DNA of 64,000 bases, taken from contig RSEF01000005.1 of the NCBI GenBank assembly GCA_003993805.1, positions 42,947,401 through 43,011,400 on the forward strand. The letters run 5' to 3'. Below the pieces are notes generated by a model. It did not search any database. It worked only from the letters and a program-made list of their open reading frames with translations, and was not told the origin of the DNA. Source of the DNA: Himantopus leucocephalus (taxonomy: Eukaryota > Chordata > Aves > Charadriiformes > Recurvirostridae). Shown here one piece after another: positions 51,837-64,000 of this stretch; the first letter of the stretch is position 1; every line of letters starts with the position of its first letter. Position numbers and translations under genes: made by a program.

Positions 51837-51944
51837 TCATTTTCTGTTTTTTATGCTTCCTCCTTCTCTTCTCTTTTGCCTCCTCCATGACGGACACCCC
51901 TCTTGTTCCTCCTCTTAAATGGACGCACACCTTCCTGTCTGTAG
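51837..51944 (+). promoter_or_regulatory. NRXN3: Pyrimidine-rich acceptor region of 12-nt microexon
   Basis: Long pyrimidine-rich blocks (ttctgttttttatgcttcctccttctcttctc and cccctcttgttcctcctc) lead to the acceptor cttcctgtctgtag, with AG at 51943-51944. The broad tract helps explain how such a small exon could be recognised. A TGCATG lies further upstream at 51625-51630. Confidence 0.5.
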
Positions 51945-51956
51945 GTAGAAGTAAAG
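51945..51956 (+). CDS. NRXN3: Neurexin-3 SS1 cassette microexon C (12 nt)
   Basis: The candidate exon is GTAGAAGTAAAG, between acceptor cttcctgtctgtag and donor gtagag (a weaker but acceptable site). In phase 1 it finishes a Gly codon and adds R-S-K, leaving G for the following codon, so it inserts four residues. NRXN1 has a corresponding four-residue SS1 cassette containing K-S-K directly after the LMMGDQ segment. Order, length, phase and residues all agree. Because it is only 12 nt, the call depends on paralogy and on the splice sites rather than on coding signal. It begins with GTAGAA, a potential regenerated donor. Confidence 0.72.
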
Positions 51957-54900
51957 GTAGAGATTGCATTCTTTCTAAGACTTCATTGCTTGTAAAATCT
52001 CTGTCAACGGAAAAATGTATTTTTATGAATGTGGTTCATATTGGAACTTAATGCCTTTACTTTTAAAAGTCTCTTAACAATCTTTTTTTTTGTATTGAAT
52101 TATGGAAGAAATATTTTTGAAGATGAATGCTTTGAGGTCTTCTTAACAGATATTATTTTCTTCCTGTTCACACTAAGTGTGGGCTGCGCAGTGTCAGGCT
52201 GTCTGTAGGTGGTGACACTGGGGTGCAAAGGGACCATCAGTTCAGCCGAAGACAGAGCTAGATGCCAGTGAGCTGGTACTGCCGACTGTCTTGCACTGGA
52301 GTGATGCCACTGCTGGGAATTTTGGCACCAGTGTTGGTGGAAGCAGGACCTGGGCTTGTCCAGTACACTTCAACGATGGAGGTCTATCATTTGAGCTATC
52401 GTTTCTTTCCCCAGCTCTGCTTCCCAGCCTCTCTGTTAGGGAAGAAGTGTTTTTCAAATAGAAATTGAGTTGCAAAAAGCTGCAGAGGAAACAGAATTTA
52501 TCAGCTCTGCTAAACAGAGGTCCATTTCCTCTGCAGCTCAGTACAGCACAGGGCATGGAAGGCTGCTGTAGGGCTCCAGCTTGCTCTTCAGCAGTTCGCA
52601 CCTGTCTTTAGCATGCCGAGGGCAGTCATCCATCCGTAATCAAAACTGTCAGAAAGGCAAAATGCTGCAAACCTGCTGTGGGTCTCCAGTTGGACTGGAG
52701 GGAAAGGTGAAGATTAATTGATAAATTATAAGCACTGCTCAAGGAAAATCCATTTCTTTGTCCTATTTTCCAATAAGATAGAGAGATTAAAAGGTTTTAT
52801 TATGCTGAGGCTTACTCCTTTTCAACAAATACACTGCTGAAGAATCTGATCTATTGATCAGCATGATTTGAACACATTGGAGGATGTTGGGTGTGTCCAT
52901 GCCAATAAGACATTGGGGGGCAAAATGATTAATTGCACTACTATGAATTTGGGAGGATAGGAGAGCTCAGAGGATTTGTTCATAATAAGTTTTCTTTGAG
53001 GCACAAGCAGTCTCTGCCCAGTGACCGCTCCTGTAATACCTGAATTCTAGGGAGCCCAATGGCATATTAAACACTTTCTCTTTGTGTGATTCTTCTCTCT
53101 GCTGCCCTGCCGCCTTCTAACAAGTTGGTATTGTTGGATTCTCTGTGATGGGGTGGATCATGTAATCAATATTATTTGTTCTGTCTTGAGGCTGAGGTAA
53201 CTATTCCAGTAGTTAATTTCATAGCTTTTCTATTTTAGCCAAAGTTGGGCAGTGAATGATAATACATAAACTGTACTCTAAGGTATCTTCTTCGCAAGAG
53301 GTGAACATCAGAACATAATAGTCACATATATACACTGTAAAAAGTGTGAGAACCTAAAGTTCTAAGCACACTGTACAAAATGTTACTGTGTCTCAACACA
53401 GCTGCCAATAATTGAGTTGGCTGATGTATGGCTTAGTGTGATTTAAGGGTCAGCGTAGATCAGGGCGAGTCTTGTAGGGTGTGATGTTAGCTCATGTTGC
53501 TCCTTTCTTTTCTCAGGTGGCATTTGTGCTTCAGGCCAGTCTGTGCAGGACTATACTGAAAGTCTTTTCCGAAGCAAAACTACCAGTTGAGCCTGTAGGA
53601 ATGAGCATTATAATATATAGTCCACAATTAATTCATATGCACTGAAACTTAATTTATTGTGTCATTGACTGAAAATATTGTTTCACTTCCCAGCTATGTG
53701 TATTTTTTAGCTCTAGTTATAGCAAGTGACTTCATCAGAGAACCATCACTCTGTATGAAAAATGGTATTACCTTCAGAGGGCTCAAGCGGTGTAATTCTG
53801 AACCCACACATGGCCTTCAGCTCACAGAGAAGGTGGTACCAGATGCCTTAGTGATTGTACGTGGAAGGTTCATATTTTTTGGCGTTCTTGTAGTTTTTAG
53901 TAAAAATTGGCAGCCACTCTGTCTCATGCCATGTATGTAGCCAAAGGATATGATGTATTTGATTTCATAAAACCTCTTCACAATGTACGGCAGTCTGTGA
54001 CCTTGCATTCGTCATTTGAAACAAGTCTTTCATGAGTTGCTTCCACTGTAGTAAATAGGCTGCTTCTGCATCTATCCTTTTTAAAAAGTTCAGGAGATTT
54101 TATTTTATTTTTTATAAGTTCCTGGAAAGCTGAAGAAGATGAAGTGGAGGTGTTCTGGGGTAATGGCTGATGGCTGGAGTAGTTGGGATATGGAAAAGCA
54201 CCTGGGTACCACTTGCATTTTAACCTGAACTGAATATATATGCATTGTTTGTGTTTTTATTAGGCATATGGAACTGGTCGCAGAGATGAGGTACACCTAT
54301 GTTGAGCAGGGTGGACTTTTATTTAGTTTGGCATGAATTGCTGAATATGACTTCTCTTCTGGAGAGAAATTGACAATTAAGGAACAATTATATATTGAGT
54401 TTATTTCCCTAACACTCCCCCACAAGTAAATGATACCAAAGGAGATCATAAATATCCAACTCTAATTTGCTATTGAACTGGAGTTAATGTGTAGTCACGT
54501 TCTTCCATATCATTTGTTCTCTTGACAGCCTTTCTTAAGGAAATGATAATTTGCCTTTTTGCTACCTTTCACCATTCTTTTATATATGTAGTGGGTTTTT
54601 TTTATCATCACTCTTGGTTTGGATCTGGCTTCTGTTGAGGTTTGTGCCTGCAGAGCAAATTGGCTGTATTCCTGGTGGGACTCTGCTATTTTTGGTGAAT
54701 GAAGTCCTGTGTCTTCTTCAAGGCAACAGCAAAATTCACATTGAATTTGGTGGGCTAAGATTCACCCCAAGAACTGAAAAGTCCCAAACGTCCCCTCTGA
54801 CACAGAGAACGACAGTGAGGTGTGGCTGGTTTTTGGGTGTGCACAGGACACCTCCATAGCACCTGTGCAGTCTGCAGACTGCTGCTTCTCCTCTGAGGCA

Positions 54901-57900
54901 CTGGGCTCCTTCCCTCCATCAGGACCTGTGCTTGGGATGCAAAACTGCACAGCTGCACACTCATTTTCACCATGAAGCAGGTTTTTTCTCCGTTCTCAGA
55001 GAGAAATGAGAAAGTACTCATGTATTTCATAGGTGGGACATTTTTTAATGCACGTTGTGTAGACCAAAGGCAACTGGCAAATTCCCCGTGTAGTTTTCAG
55101 CATTGCAAAATCAGATTATCTCCCTTGGTCCTAACTGCCCTTAACCCAAGTAGGTCTTTTAAGGCTTGTGATGTTCAGTATTGCTCTCAGTGAGCAGGGT
55201 GAGGTTGTTATTTCTTTCAATTGTTCAATAATATTGACCAGGAGGTAATGGCACAGAAAAAAGGAAATAGCATTTGTGGACTCAGATAGAAGGAAATGAC
55301 TGGACCTTACTGATCTGGAAAATAATTTTGTATTCTTCTTCACCAGTAATACCATTAGGATTTCAGAGCGATGTGAATAAGTCCATCTGAGTGGCCAAGA
55401 GTTTATGCAAATGTTGAAGTGAAACATCAGTAACAAATTAAATCATTTGTGCTCTGTAAATATCTAATTATACAAGGGGAAAAACAACACTACATTCATC
55501 TTGTCAGCCTTGGCAGTGGTTTCTAAGCTCTGCTTTGCCCTGTAAAATATCTTAATATTTGGGTTTAAAATGTGAATATTGCATGCTTTTGGTTTCTACA
55601 CTTACAGTCCTTTCCTTAATGCTTTTAAAATATGTGTGGTATTGGGTTTGTTTTCCTGCATTATTATAAGGATGGTGACTTTCAGTTTTTCCTTTCCTCT
55701 TAATGACAGCTTAAAATTAAAGCATTTTATTTTATGGTTAGCAAATACGCAATCCGTAAAGCCTCTTTGATAGAATCAAGGTCCCTTGAATGTAGATGTC
55801 GTTCTTCTGGAAAAAAATTTTTTAAGCAAATTTTTAGTCCTGGTTTCATATTTTATTTAAGGAAGAAACAAATATTTTAATGTAATTCTTGTAAGTCTAA
55901 TTAGAGATGATTGGTAGTTGATGAATTCCAAATGTAAGGTATTGGGGGACATTTCTGTAAGGCATTCATCCTATTTCTTTGTATTCCAGGGGTGATAACA
56001 TTTTCTGAAATTTGGTGAATGAAGTTACTGAAATGTTGAATAGCAGCTAATGCAAAGGAATAGATTTATAAACATTCATCTTTTTACACCTCTTCATAAT
56101 ATATTTATGAAGCCAGACAAATGAGACAATTAATAGGACGTTTCTGGTAAATTATTTTTTGTCTGTGCATAGGAGCATGTGTGTTTACAAAAAACATGTA
56201 TGCGTAAAATATTTAATAACATTTTAAGTATTTTGTGTTTTATAGGTAATTTATTTTTTCTTACATGCTTGCTTTCTGCTATATTTTAAAACTGTGTCTT
56301 TCTAACGTGTGAATAAACAGCTGATTCTTCATTGGCTTTCATTTTTATTAAGAAGAATGATTCCTGTGAGAGTTAAAGGTGTTGTGGTCATGTTGTGTGT
56401 AAACAGGAGCTAAAATATTGTCTTCTTAGGCTGTATTGTAGTCTTCTGTTTTCAATGAGGCTCAGGTTTCACTCTGCCCAAAGAGAATATTTAATTGATA
56501 TCATTGAAAGGCTTTTTTTTTCCTTCCTCTGTTTTCTTCATTTGAGGCATTCAGTGGTGTGTAGAGATGCAGAGGCAGCAAAACAGGCCATATGCTTTGT
56601 AAAAGGAAGACTAATAGCACTTTTGATGGACATCTGATTTTTAAAGTGCTGTATCTTTCATTAAAATTTACATGTAAAGTAAGGGCAAGCACAGTGACAT
56701 GAAAGCTAATGCAAGTTGCACATCTTGACATAATAACAATCACAAGAAACTGGAGATCCCAGATGGCAGCTTGGCCTTTGCCATCCTTTTAATAAGCTAC
56801 TAACTGCTAATTATTGCACTCTTATGGGCAAGTTAATTTACTGTTGACTCTTAAAGAGACATTGTGCCTTTTCCTGGCATTTAGGTTTTTCAGTTTAGAT
56901 TTGAGTGTGTTTTTTCCCTGCAGATTGGAGTCCTTCCAACGGACAGTAACAAAGAGGCAAAGAAGCAGAGAGGGAAATGGAACATAATAAGCAATGTTTT
57001 CTTTGATAATAGCAGAATATAGGGTTGTGGGTTTTTCTAGGGCATGGGTTTAGAGCTGAAAGGAACATCAGCATGTATATTAGATCCAGGATTTAGGTTT
57101 TGTATTTCAAAGGAAGCCCTTACTGCAGAGTTAGTATTATCGTTCTAAATAAACAGAACGTCTTTCCCTTAAGTAATTGAAGCTTGAGATTCTGAAAATG
57201 AGATAAACTAGAAATAGAAAATCAAAATTACAGGTTCATTTCTGTTGCCAGACATGATTTGAACGTAAAATTTCAACTCACAATTCTGAAAGCTAAAATG
57301 TCCACTGTATTTTTGAAAAAGTCTTCATTTTAATGTTACTTACCTGGTTGTCATAATACCGGGAAGGAGCGTTATCTGTAAAACATACAATTTTTTTAAA
57401 GTGATCTTTTTCTTCTTCCAGTTGAAAGGGACATTTGGTAATGAGACCAGTCAGGGAGAAGTTTTGATCTCAGAACCTATTTAGGAATGAAGGAACAGCT
57501 GCAGTTTAAATGGACTCTAATTCTCACAGTTAATGCTGTTTTGTGAATGCATGATTCTCTGTGATAACGTTTGGGAGGAGTGATGGTGGGTAATAGCTTA
57601 TTTCCTGGGCTTTATGGTAATGCAGCAAAGTGGTGATAATGCCATCAGGAACTGAAATAGACCCCTGTCACACACATCAGCCCTGCAAAAATATGAGACC
57701 CAGTAAAATTGGGGAGTTTCCTGTTTTAAGGCTCATTGTGGCCTTTTGTGGACGAGAATGATAACATTACAGTATTGAACCATTTAGAAAATATGTGCTG
57801 TGTAAGCTGGATCTTAGGCATTGAGAGTAAGCGCTTAGAAACAGCACTTATTTGCAGTGCTTTACCAGATAGTAAATATTTTGACTAGAGATTAGTGAAT

Positions 57901-58040
57901 AAGATGCCATACAACTGGTTGTAAACTACCGCTGTGAAGAAGGTTATGCTATCTCCAGTTGTCTGATATAACTTACCCAGTATTGTCTGTGTCAGTTATT
58001 AAGTCATGTCTAACTGTGTGTGATTTTCCCCACATCAGTA

Positions 58041-58080
58041 TTCTGGTTTTTGGTTCTGGTTTCTGATTTCTGATTCTGGC
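58041..58080. repeat. Short TTCTGGTTT-type tandem repeat
   Basis: Four to five imperfect units of about 9 bp (ttctggttt, ttggttctgg, tttctgatt, tctgattctgg) follow each other. This is simple sequence in an intron. Confidence 0.75.
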
Positions 58081-61000
58081 TAGCACCATTGCTAGGTGCT
58101 GATCTTCCTCTGACACCCACCCCCTTTCATTTATTTGGCCATACTCACCTCTTTCATGGAGCTAGAGCTCCTTCTCATGCTGGCTTTCATTTCCACATTT
58201 GTTTCAAGAGCCTTGGTAGTTCTGAGTGCATGTATCCAAACAGAGATCAGTACTGATCTATGAAGGAAGGGAAGGTAGTAGAAAATACCACTAAAGAGAG
58301 CAAGGAATCAGATGTGAATCCAGCACTCACAGGCTGTAGCATATTCATTTGTTTTCAAAGACATTTTGGTTTGAAATTTATGTTACAGACGACTTATCCG
58401 GCAAGTTGCTGTGCTTAAAGTACTGTGTTCCCTAAACAGCTGGTGAAGCCCGTAGAAATTAAAGGTGTTTTGCACCTGGGAATGTGTTGTGTACCTGCAA
58501 GGATAAAGTCCCCAAATTCTGTTTTAGCAGGATTTTCTGCGAGATGTTGATCTCGTACTAGATATGCTTTATATACCAAGAGGTTTGATGTAGTGATATT
58601 AAGAGCCATATGCTTCACTGCACTGCAAGGATTTTGTTGTGATACAACTGATATCAAAGCAAAGGAAATGCACTAATGTAAAAGAAATAGTGCAGGGAAG
58701 AATCTGGCTCTGAGGCTGTTCCAACACTAACCTCAGGGATACTTACTAAATGATGGCCTTAGTTCTCCTCTTGTTAAAGTAAAAGACTGCAAAGCATTTA
58801 ATAGAAACTGTCCTTTACCAGCGCTGCTTTGTGGGGAAAGGCTTTAAACAGAACTGGTACTTTGAGAATTTGTGTACACAGTTGTCACCATTAAAAAAGT
58901 CAGTAGCATTTGCCAAGCAGTACCACACCGTGGTGCCTGAGATATCGCTTTCTCTCCTACAGTAGAGCAAGAAGAATGTATGTAGTATATGTAGGTAAGT
59001 GTTTATGATTTGATTCTGTCAATTGCATGCATTTTAATTGAGCTTTTCTCTCAAATCACAGTTTGATTGGGGAACTGCTTATGGGTCAGATTATCTCTAA
59101 AGCAAAACACAGTTCCTTTTAATTGAGCAAATTCTTTTTACTGAAGACTCTAAAAAAACATTTCAGTATTTGTTCTAAAATCATATGGCTCTGTGATTGT
59201 TACTTGTTAGTGGTGGTAAGAAAAATGTATAATTTGAATGTTAAAATAATTGTATTTTAAAAGGAGCTGTGGTCTTATTAGGTACGGTGGAGTTGTATTA
59301 AGCCAGCGTTATAAAGCACACACCTTTATTCCCCCTAATTACTGGTATATTAATAATGACCAGGTTGATGATGAATGCGCTGATCACCAGCTGGGATCAG
59401 ACAATTACATTTGATTATGTAAAGAGTTAGTTGCTATAAGCCTTGAAATATTAAAACTTGGCTAGAATAAATATCACTGAAGAACCTTTGTCTTTTACAT
59501 GTGTATTCAGCTGCCAGCTCTCTGAGCAATTCTTGGTTCACTCGGTAATGTTGGGAATCAAACTGTGAACAGTTATTTTCCAGCCCTGTGAATGTTGATA
59601 AAAGGATCTTGCATAGCTGTTGGCTTGTCCTGCGAGGGGAGAGCGCATTGCTGCATCGCAGCGCAGGGATTACAGGCTCTCGCTTAGCTCTGCATTAAAG
59701 ACGTTGCAAGCTTTTATAAAACCCAGGGCAGCACCTAGCATCGCCGTGCATTTGCATTTCCCAGCTCTGACGAAGGGCGCGCACGTTTCAGGCACCAGTG
59801 CCTTGGAGGACTGGCCAGCTCCGTCATCCAAATACTACATTTATCTGACTGTTTTCAACCATGCATATTTATTTTGGATGGTCTTACTCCACAGACAGTC
59901 TCAATGAAGTCTGTAGGCATGTGGGGCAAGCTGCTCTCGACATCTGTTTTTTTATCCCTCAGTTTACCAAATTATTTTTTTCCCCAGAATTTGTTCAGTT
60001 CATAAATATCCGTTGATTTATCTTTCCTCTGTTGCTAAATTGCTGAAAAGACGCATAACTTTTATTTGTCAGCTGGAATGCTGTCATAAAGAACACTTTC
60101 TGGCATTGATCATCTGCAGTTTGAACAGAATATCATTTTTGCCACAACGTGACAGACCATTTATGCCAGACTGTGGAAAAATTCTTTTCCTAAAGTTGGA
60201 AAAATCAGACTGTACAGATCGTAAGGCTCTCTTTAAAAATGACTTGCTGTACTTAAGGTACTCAATTCCAGGCTTAGCATTTCAATTTTTCAGTCAATTT
60301 TATATTACTAGATATGATACTAGAGACATCATTAGTAATTTTTCTTTGCTACATTCTTGTACTTTATTTGTTCTATCTATTGACTCCATCTTTAAAACAG
60401 ATGTATTTGAAGAGAAATCTGTGGACACTTCATTTCCTGCTGTGCTGCACTGTATGTCCATAATGGAATGAACGTATTATGTGGTGGATGCGCTTATTGT
60501 ATTGTCAGCCAGAAGTATGACTTTTTTATGTTAGTGCCAGTTCCCTTTGACTTCCCAAATACCGATTTTTTTTCTTTTTCTTTGGTGGGGGGGAAGGGAA
60601 GAGTGGAGAGATAGTCTCTGATTTTTCTTCTTTTTGTCTTCTAAGGTGCTTCTGTTTAAACCAGTGTAGTTTTCGTACTAATTTTCTCCTTCAGGTGTTT
60701 GCTATCAATCTGCTGGGTTAAACTTTGTGCTATTCCATCAGGCAAGTTTGGTAAATGTTGATCAGTGCATGAAATCAGTTCTTAAATGGTTGCAAAATTG
60801 CCTTCCTTCAGACTGTTTTGATCACAAGGGCTTTCAAGTGTCAAAGTCATTTGGAGAACTAGATAGATAAAATGCATGAGCACTAAGCTTTTTCCAGGAT
60901 GGAATAAATAAATGTTTTCTACTGTGTGGTGTGCCTTTGATAGTGATTTGTTAAAAGCGAAAAAAAGAAAGGCAATGATATTAAATATTTACAAGAGTGA

Positions 61001-61841
61001 TTTAGTTGTGTAATCTTGTGCTATGCATCCCTGTTTAATAGTGAAATCAGCTACTGCTGGAGTAAATGCCATTAAACTGGTGGTGCTGTGAAGGTCACTG
61101 CCTATACAATGTCAAAGCAATTTATAGAGAATAATGATTTTTGTCGGCTTTCCAATGTACCAACCTCCCTCCGTTTTGTCTCCTTTTCCAAAAATAACCA
61201 AAAAGAAATTTATTTCAGGAATCACTTTCTCTCTGAATCTTCTCCCATCTGACTGATTGGGGAGCTTGAAACCTCTTTACAAGTTTTCCTATTGATGTGC
61301 TCAGTGGATAGACACTGATTCCCTTCTTTCCGGTCTTGAGCTCGTTACAGCTCTATTTCCTGGGATTTCCGGTTGGGCATTTCTCAGCAGTTCATTTTAA
61401 GAGGTACTGAATTATGGCCTCTGCTCTTATGAGTGGTTGCTTTTCTCCCCTGTGCTATTTCCAGCCCTATCTGTCTGTGATTCCCCTGAAAAATACTTTT
61501 TTTGGGTGCTGATTGTTTTTCATCAGCAGTGCGCATGTAGCACATTGACATCCCACCAACCTCCTGTCCTGGTAAGTGTCTTATAAATGCTTGGAGTACA
61601 TTCCTAAATAGCATTGTACTTAATGGAGAGGCCTCAGATGTGAGAGGTGTGTTCTTCGCCCCGCGACTGGCTTTCTGTGTGAATTGTCGGGGCCTTTGTG
61701 CCTCTGCAGCAGTGGAGTGGGGACAAAAGCCCTTCACCACTGCCCAAGGAGGCTGCTGCATTGACGCTTACAGTGTGTCCTGAAAACAATATGCAATGAG
61801 TACAAAGCATTATCATTCAGCTTCACATCCGTTCAGTAAGA

Positions 61842-61960
61842 AGGTTAATTATTTGTTTTCCTTGTTTTACAGTTGAATAAGCAGAAGCACAGAGAGATGG
61901 AGAGAGCTGGAGGAGAACAGGCAATAAATGCCAGAGTTCTCTTGTCCGTTCCTGTTTCTG
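61842..61960 (-). repeat. MIR-like SINE remnant
   Basis: The segment ttccttgttttacagttgaataagcagaagcacagagagatggag resembles the complement of the MIR core (cccattttacagatgaggaaactgaggcacagagagg). Extent is approximate. Confidence 0.5.
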
Positions 61961-63107
61961 TAGGCACCACTGCAATCTATCTTATAAACCACCAAATAAC
62001 TTGGTTGTTCTACCAAGGACTCTCCCAATTAGATTCCACTTGCTAGAGCAATTCTCTAAGAAGATTAAAACTGTATTTATCTATTGATAAACATGTACAT
62101 GACCGTAGAAATAGCAATCATATTTTACAAAGGGAACAACACATATTCTCTGTGACAAAAATCTACAGAATGAAAAAACCCACAATGCAGAGGTGCCCTG
62201 AGTGTACTGTGTAAGGAGTTTGCTGGGAAAGTACATATGAGTGCACGGAGACAATGTGGGTTTCTCTGTGAAGGCATGAATTTTAAGGACAAATGGAAAA
62301 GAAAGGGTACTTAAATAGTCAAGGAGTGGAAATCTTTTTTTCAGTTATGAGGAAGAAGAGTGGATGTACGGCATCAGCAGTGGAAAGAAGGGGCAAATGG
62401 AATGAATCAAAATGGTAGTAGAAACATACATACTCTTATCTGGGAGGAGTGTCCCAGATAAAGTGGTGGGAGAAGAATCTGCCATGAACACCGGCCTTCT
62501 GGACAGAATGAGGTGGGAAGATACCCCTACACGTTACTGTTTTCTCAATATTAGGCAGCTAGGTATTACTATTGGTAACTTATTTTGGTTCTTTGGTTTT
62601 TGTGGCATCTCATTCCACAGTGCACACAGGAGACTAAAGCCTTCATTTACTGACATGGCTTTCCATGGCCTTCTCCTCCAGGCCCATTAGTGTACCTTTA
62701 ATCTGTTGTGAAAGAGGTGAGTTCAGCAGGGTGTCTTGAATGGATGTGTATGTGCATGGTTAATTCAGGCCTTGTGATTTCCTTTAGTTTGTTTTATCTG
62801 GTTCTTTGTCTCTTTTTATGCAAGTCTATGATTAGTATTGAGTTCTTCCCAGAATGCTAGCAATTATCTCACAGGTGAAAGGATTAAGAAGGAGCAGTGA
62901 GAATCACATTGGGATTAAATAAGACTGCCTTTGGAGTGTGTTTGTGGATTTTTTTTTTTTTTCCTCTAAGCAAAGAGAGAGAAGAGAGAAGCCAGCTCAG
63001 CCTTCAGGTCTCTCTAGGGAGGAAAGTAATACCCTTGAATATGGAAAAGTAGCATCTCAGCTTGGGAGGAGGTCATGCTGAGAAAGGAAAGGTAATGTTA
63101 AGGCACA

Positions 63108-63270
63108 AGATTTAGAGTCCTCAGTTCAGTTCTTGGTTGCTCTGATTTTGCTTCAGGCTGTTCTGATTGCCCACAGTGAACCTCAGCTTGTCCATGTGTG
63201 AAATAGAAGCAGTGATAACTTTCCTGTCTTATGTTGCATGAAACTAAATTAATTACTCCGTAAGTGTGCT
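63108..63270 (+). repeat. MIR-like SINE remnant
   Basis: The order gatttagagtcctcagttc ... gaacctcagcttgtccatgtgtgaaatagaagcagtgataac ... aaattaattactccg follows plus-strand MIR (ctcagtttcctcatctgtaaaatgggg ataat ... ttaaatgagttaat). Confidence 0.55.
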
Positions 63271-63977
63271 AGGTTTTTTGGGTAGTAAATACAAAAGAAG
63301 AGGATAGAGTATTCTTCTTATGCCCCATGCTGTGGTCACACGTCCAACCACATTTTGTCAGATGTGGTTAGTGGTGGGTTATTTCTGTCCCTCTGTTATC
63401 TGCCTCTCTGTGTAATGAGTGGGGCAGACACAATGCTGGTAGAAATGGGGCCTCAGCCCCTTTTTGGGATGAGAAAAGGAACTTTCCCATGGGACTGGCA
63501 GACCATGTATCCCAGACTCTGGAGGAGCAATACAGCTTGCAGGCTGGGCCATGCCGCACCTTATTTACAAACCAGCCTGGAGACTGGCTTGTGCCCGTAC
63601 ACGGCCTAGCAGATGTCACCGCTGACAGGAGCCTAGACTTTGGGCTGCAGCCCAAAGTTCACTTTTAGCCCTGTTCTTCACCTCCTCTGACTGTGGCACC
63701 ACTTGTGTTTGCAGCGCAGCACTGCCTGAAAACCCTGAGAGAAGTTGTGCTTTGGTGCTGAGAAAGCAAATAGTGCCGGGAAACAGGAGAGGGATGACGG
63801 GAAAGGGGCAAAAGCTCCATCAGGTGCTCTGCTGAGTCTGTGTGTGATGGGAGTGGTGGCACGCAGGGTCCATGCTCACCTCAGTATGGCTGGAGAGGCT
63901 CGGGTGTTTCTCAGTAAGATATAGCAGCCCTGCTTTCAAGTGAAATTGAGCTTTTACCCTGAGGGCAGTTTATTTTT

Positions 63978-64000
63978 CATAGAATCATAGAATAGTTTGG
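63978..64000 (-). repeat. CR1 LINE 3' terminus, cut by window end
   Basis: The last bases contain atagaatcatagaatagttt. This is the same inverted CR1 3' end motif that opens the element at 44305, so another minus-strand CR1 probably continues beyond the window. Confidence 0.8.

Larger units (their letters stand above)
49622..51944 (+). other. NRXN3: NRXN3 intron between SS1 microexons B and C
   Basis: This 2,323-bp intron runs from donor gtaagc to acceptor gtctgtag. An unused-looking strong acceptor (actttctctttgtttcag, AG at 49650-49651) lies only about 30 nt after the donor. A faint MIR-like patch (cccattttgcactatggagg) is near 50.25 kb. No other exon is seen. Confidence 0.75.
51957..64000 (+). 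other. NRXN3: NRXN3 intron downstream of SS1 (incomplete)
   Basis: At least 12,044 bp follow the last microexon with no segment fitting the expected next alpha-neurexin exon (start of LNS2, with an ATF.GSEY-like motif). That exon should lie beyond 64000. The stretch is AT-rich, with MIR-like remnants near 61.84 and 63.11 kb, a small TTCTGGTTT repeat at 58041-58080 and the edge of a CR1 at 63978. Nothing else was recognised between 52 and 61.8 kb. Confidence 0.8.

Noticed and set aside
57410..57450. Exon-like segment after tttttcttcttccag
   Set aside because: The acceptor looks good, but the following reading does not match the LNS2 start expected after SS1, and no suitable donor with the right phase was seen.
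60013..60471. 152-codon plus-strand open frame
   Set aside because: It opens at a TTG rather than an ATG, has no recognisable domain and lies in AT-rich intron. Treated as chance.
1..64000. CRISPR arrays, bacterial operons, riboswitches, viral genes or rRNA/tRNA genes
   Set aside because: None of the required structures were seen. Exon-intron organisation and vertebrate repeats exclude a prokaryotic reading.

Overview
The window is vertebrate nuclear DNA, most likely from a bird. It carries CR1 LINE fragments with the characteristic ATAGAATCATAGAA-type 3' terminus, a few old MIR-like SINE remnants, and no Alu or L1. Coding sequence is very sparse and split into exons. Single N bases at 258, 13772 and 14447 show it is a draft assembly with small joins.

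The only gene I can support is neurexin-3 (NRXN3) on the + strand, and only its 5' coding part. Positions 1-6076 are the end of the preceding intron. The first coding exon (6077-6833, ATG at 6125) encodes the signal peptide, the LNS1 (laminin G-like) domain and the EGF-A domain. Three very small cassette exons follow, of 18 nt (39065-39082), 30 nt (49592-49621) and 12 nt (51945-51956). Each starts and ends in phase 1. Together they form alternative splice site 1 (SS1) of alpha-neurexin, between EGF-A and LNS2. From 51957 to the window end is intron; the LNS2 exon was not found and must lie downstream.

The introns measure 32,231, 10,509, 2,323 and more than 12,044 bp. They hold CR1 fragments (about 17.88, 25.96, 32.34, 44.31 and 63.98 kb), MIR-like remnants (about 11.67, 18.86, 41.54, 61.84 and 63.11 kb), a 152-bp near-perfect duplication split by an N (13620-13924), short tandem duplications, microsatellites, and an unassigned coding-like decayed stretch at about 22.3-26.4 kb. 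Most of the rest is ordinary unique intron sequence.

Biologically, the window is the SS1 splicing module of an alpha-neurexin. The three cassettes keep the frame in any combination, giving eight possible linkers between LNS1-EGF-A and LNS2. CU-rich (PTB-type) tracts, UGC motifs and UGCAUG (RBFOX) motifs lie close to the microexons, and the 12-nt microexon begins with a sequence that could regenerate a 5' splice site. I saw no undescribed multi-gene system; the SS1 architecture is the most interesting content.
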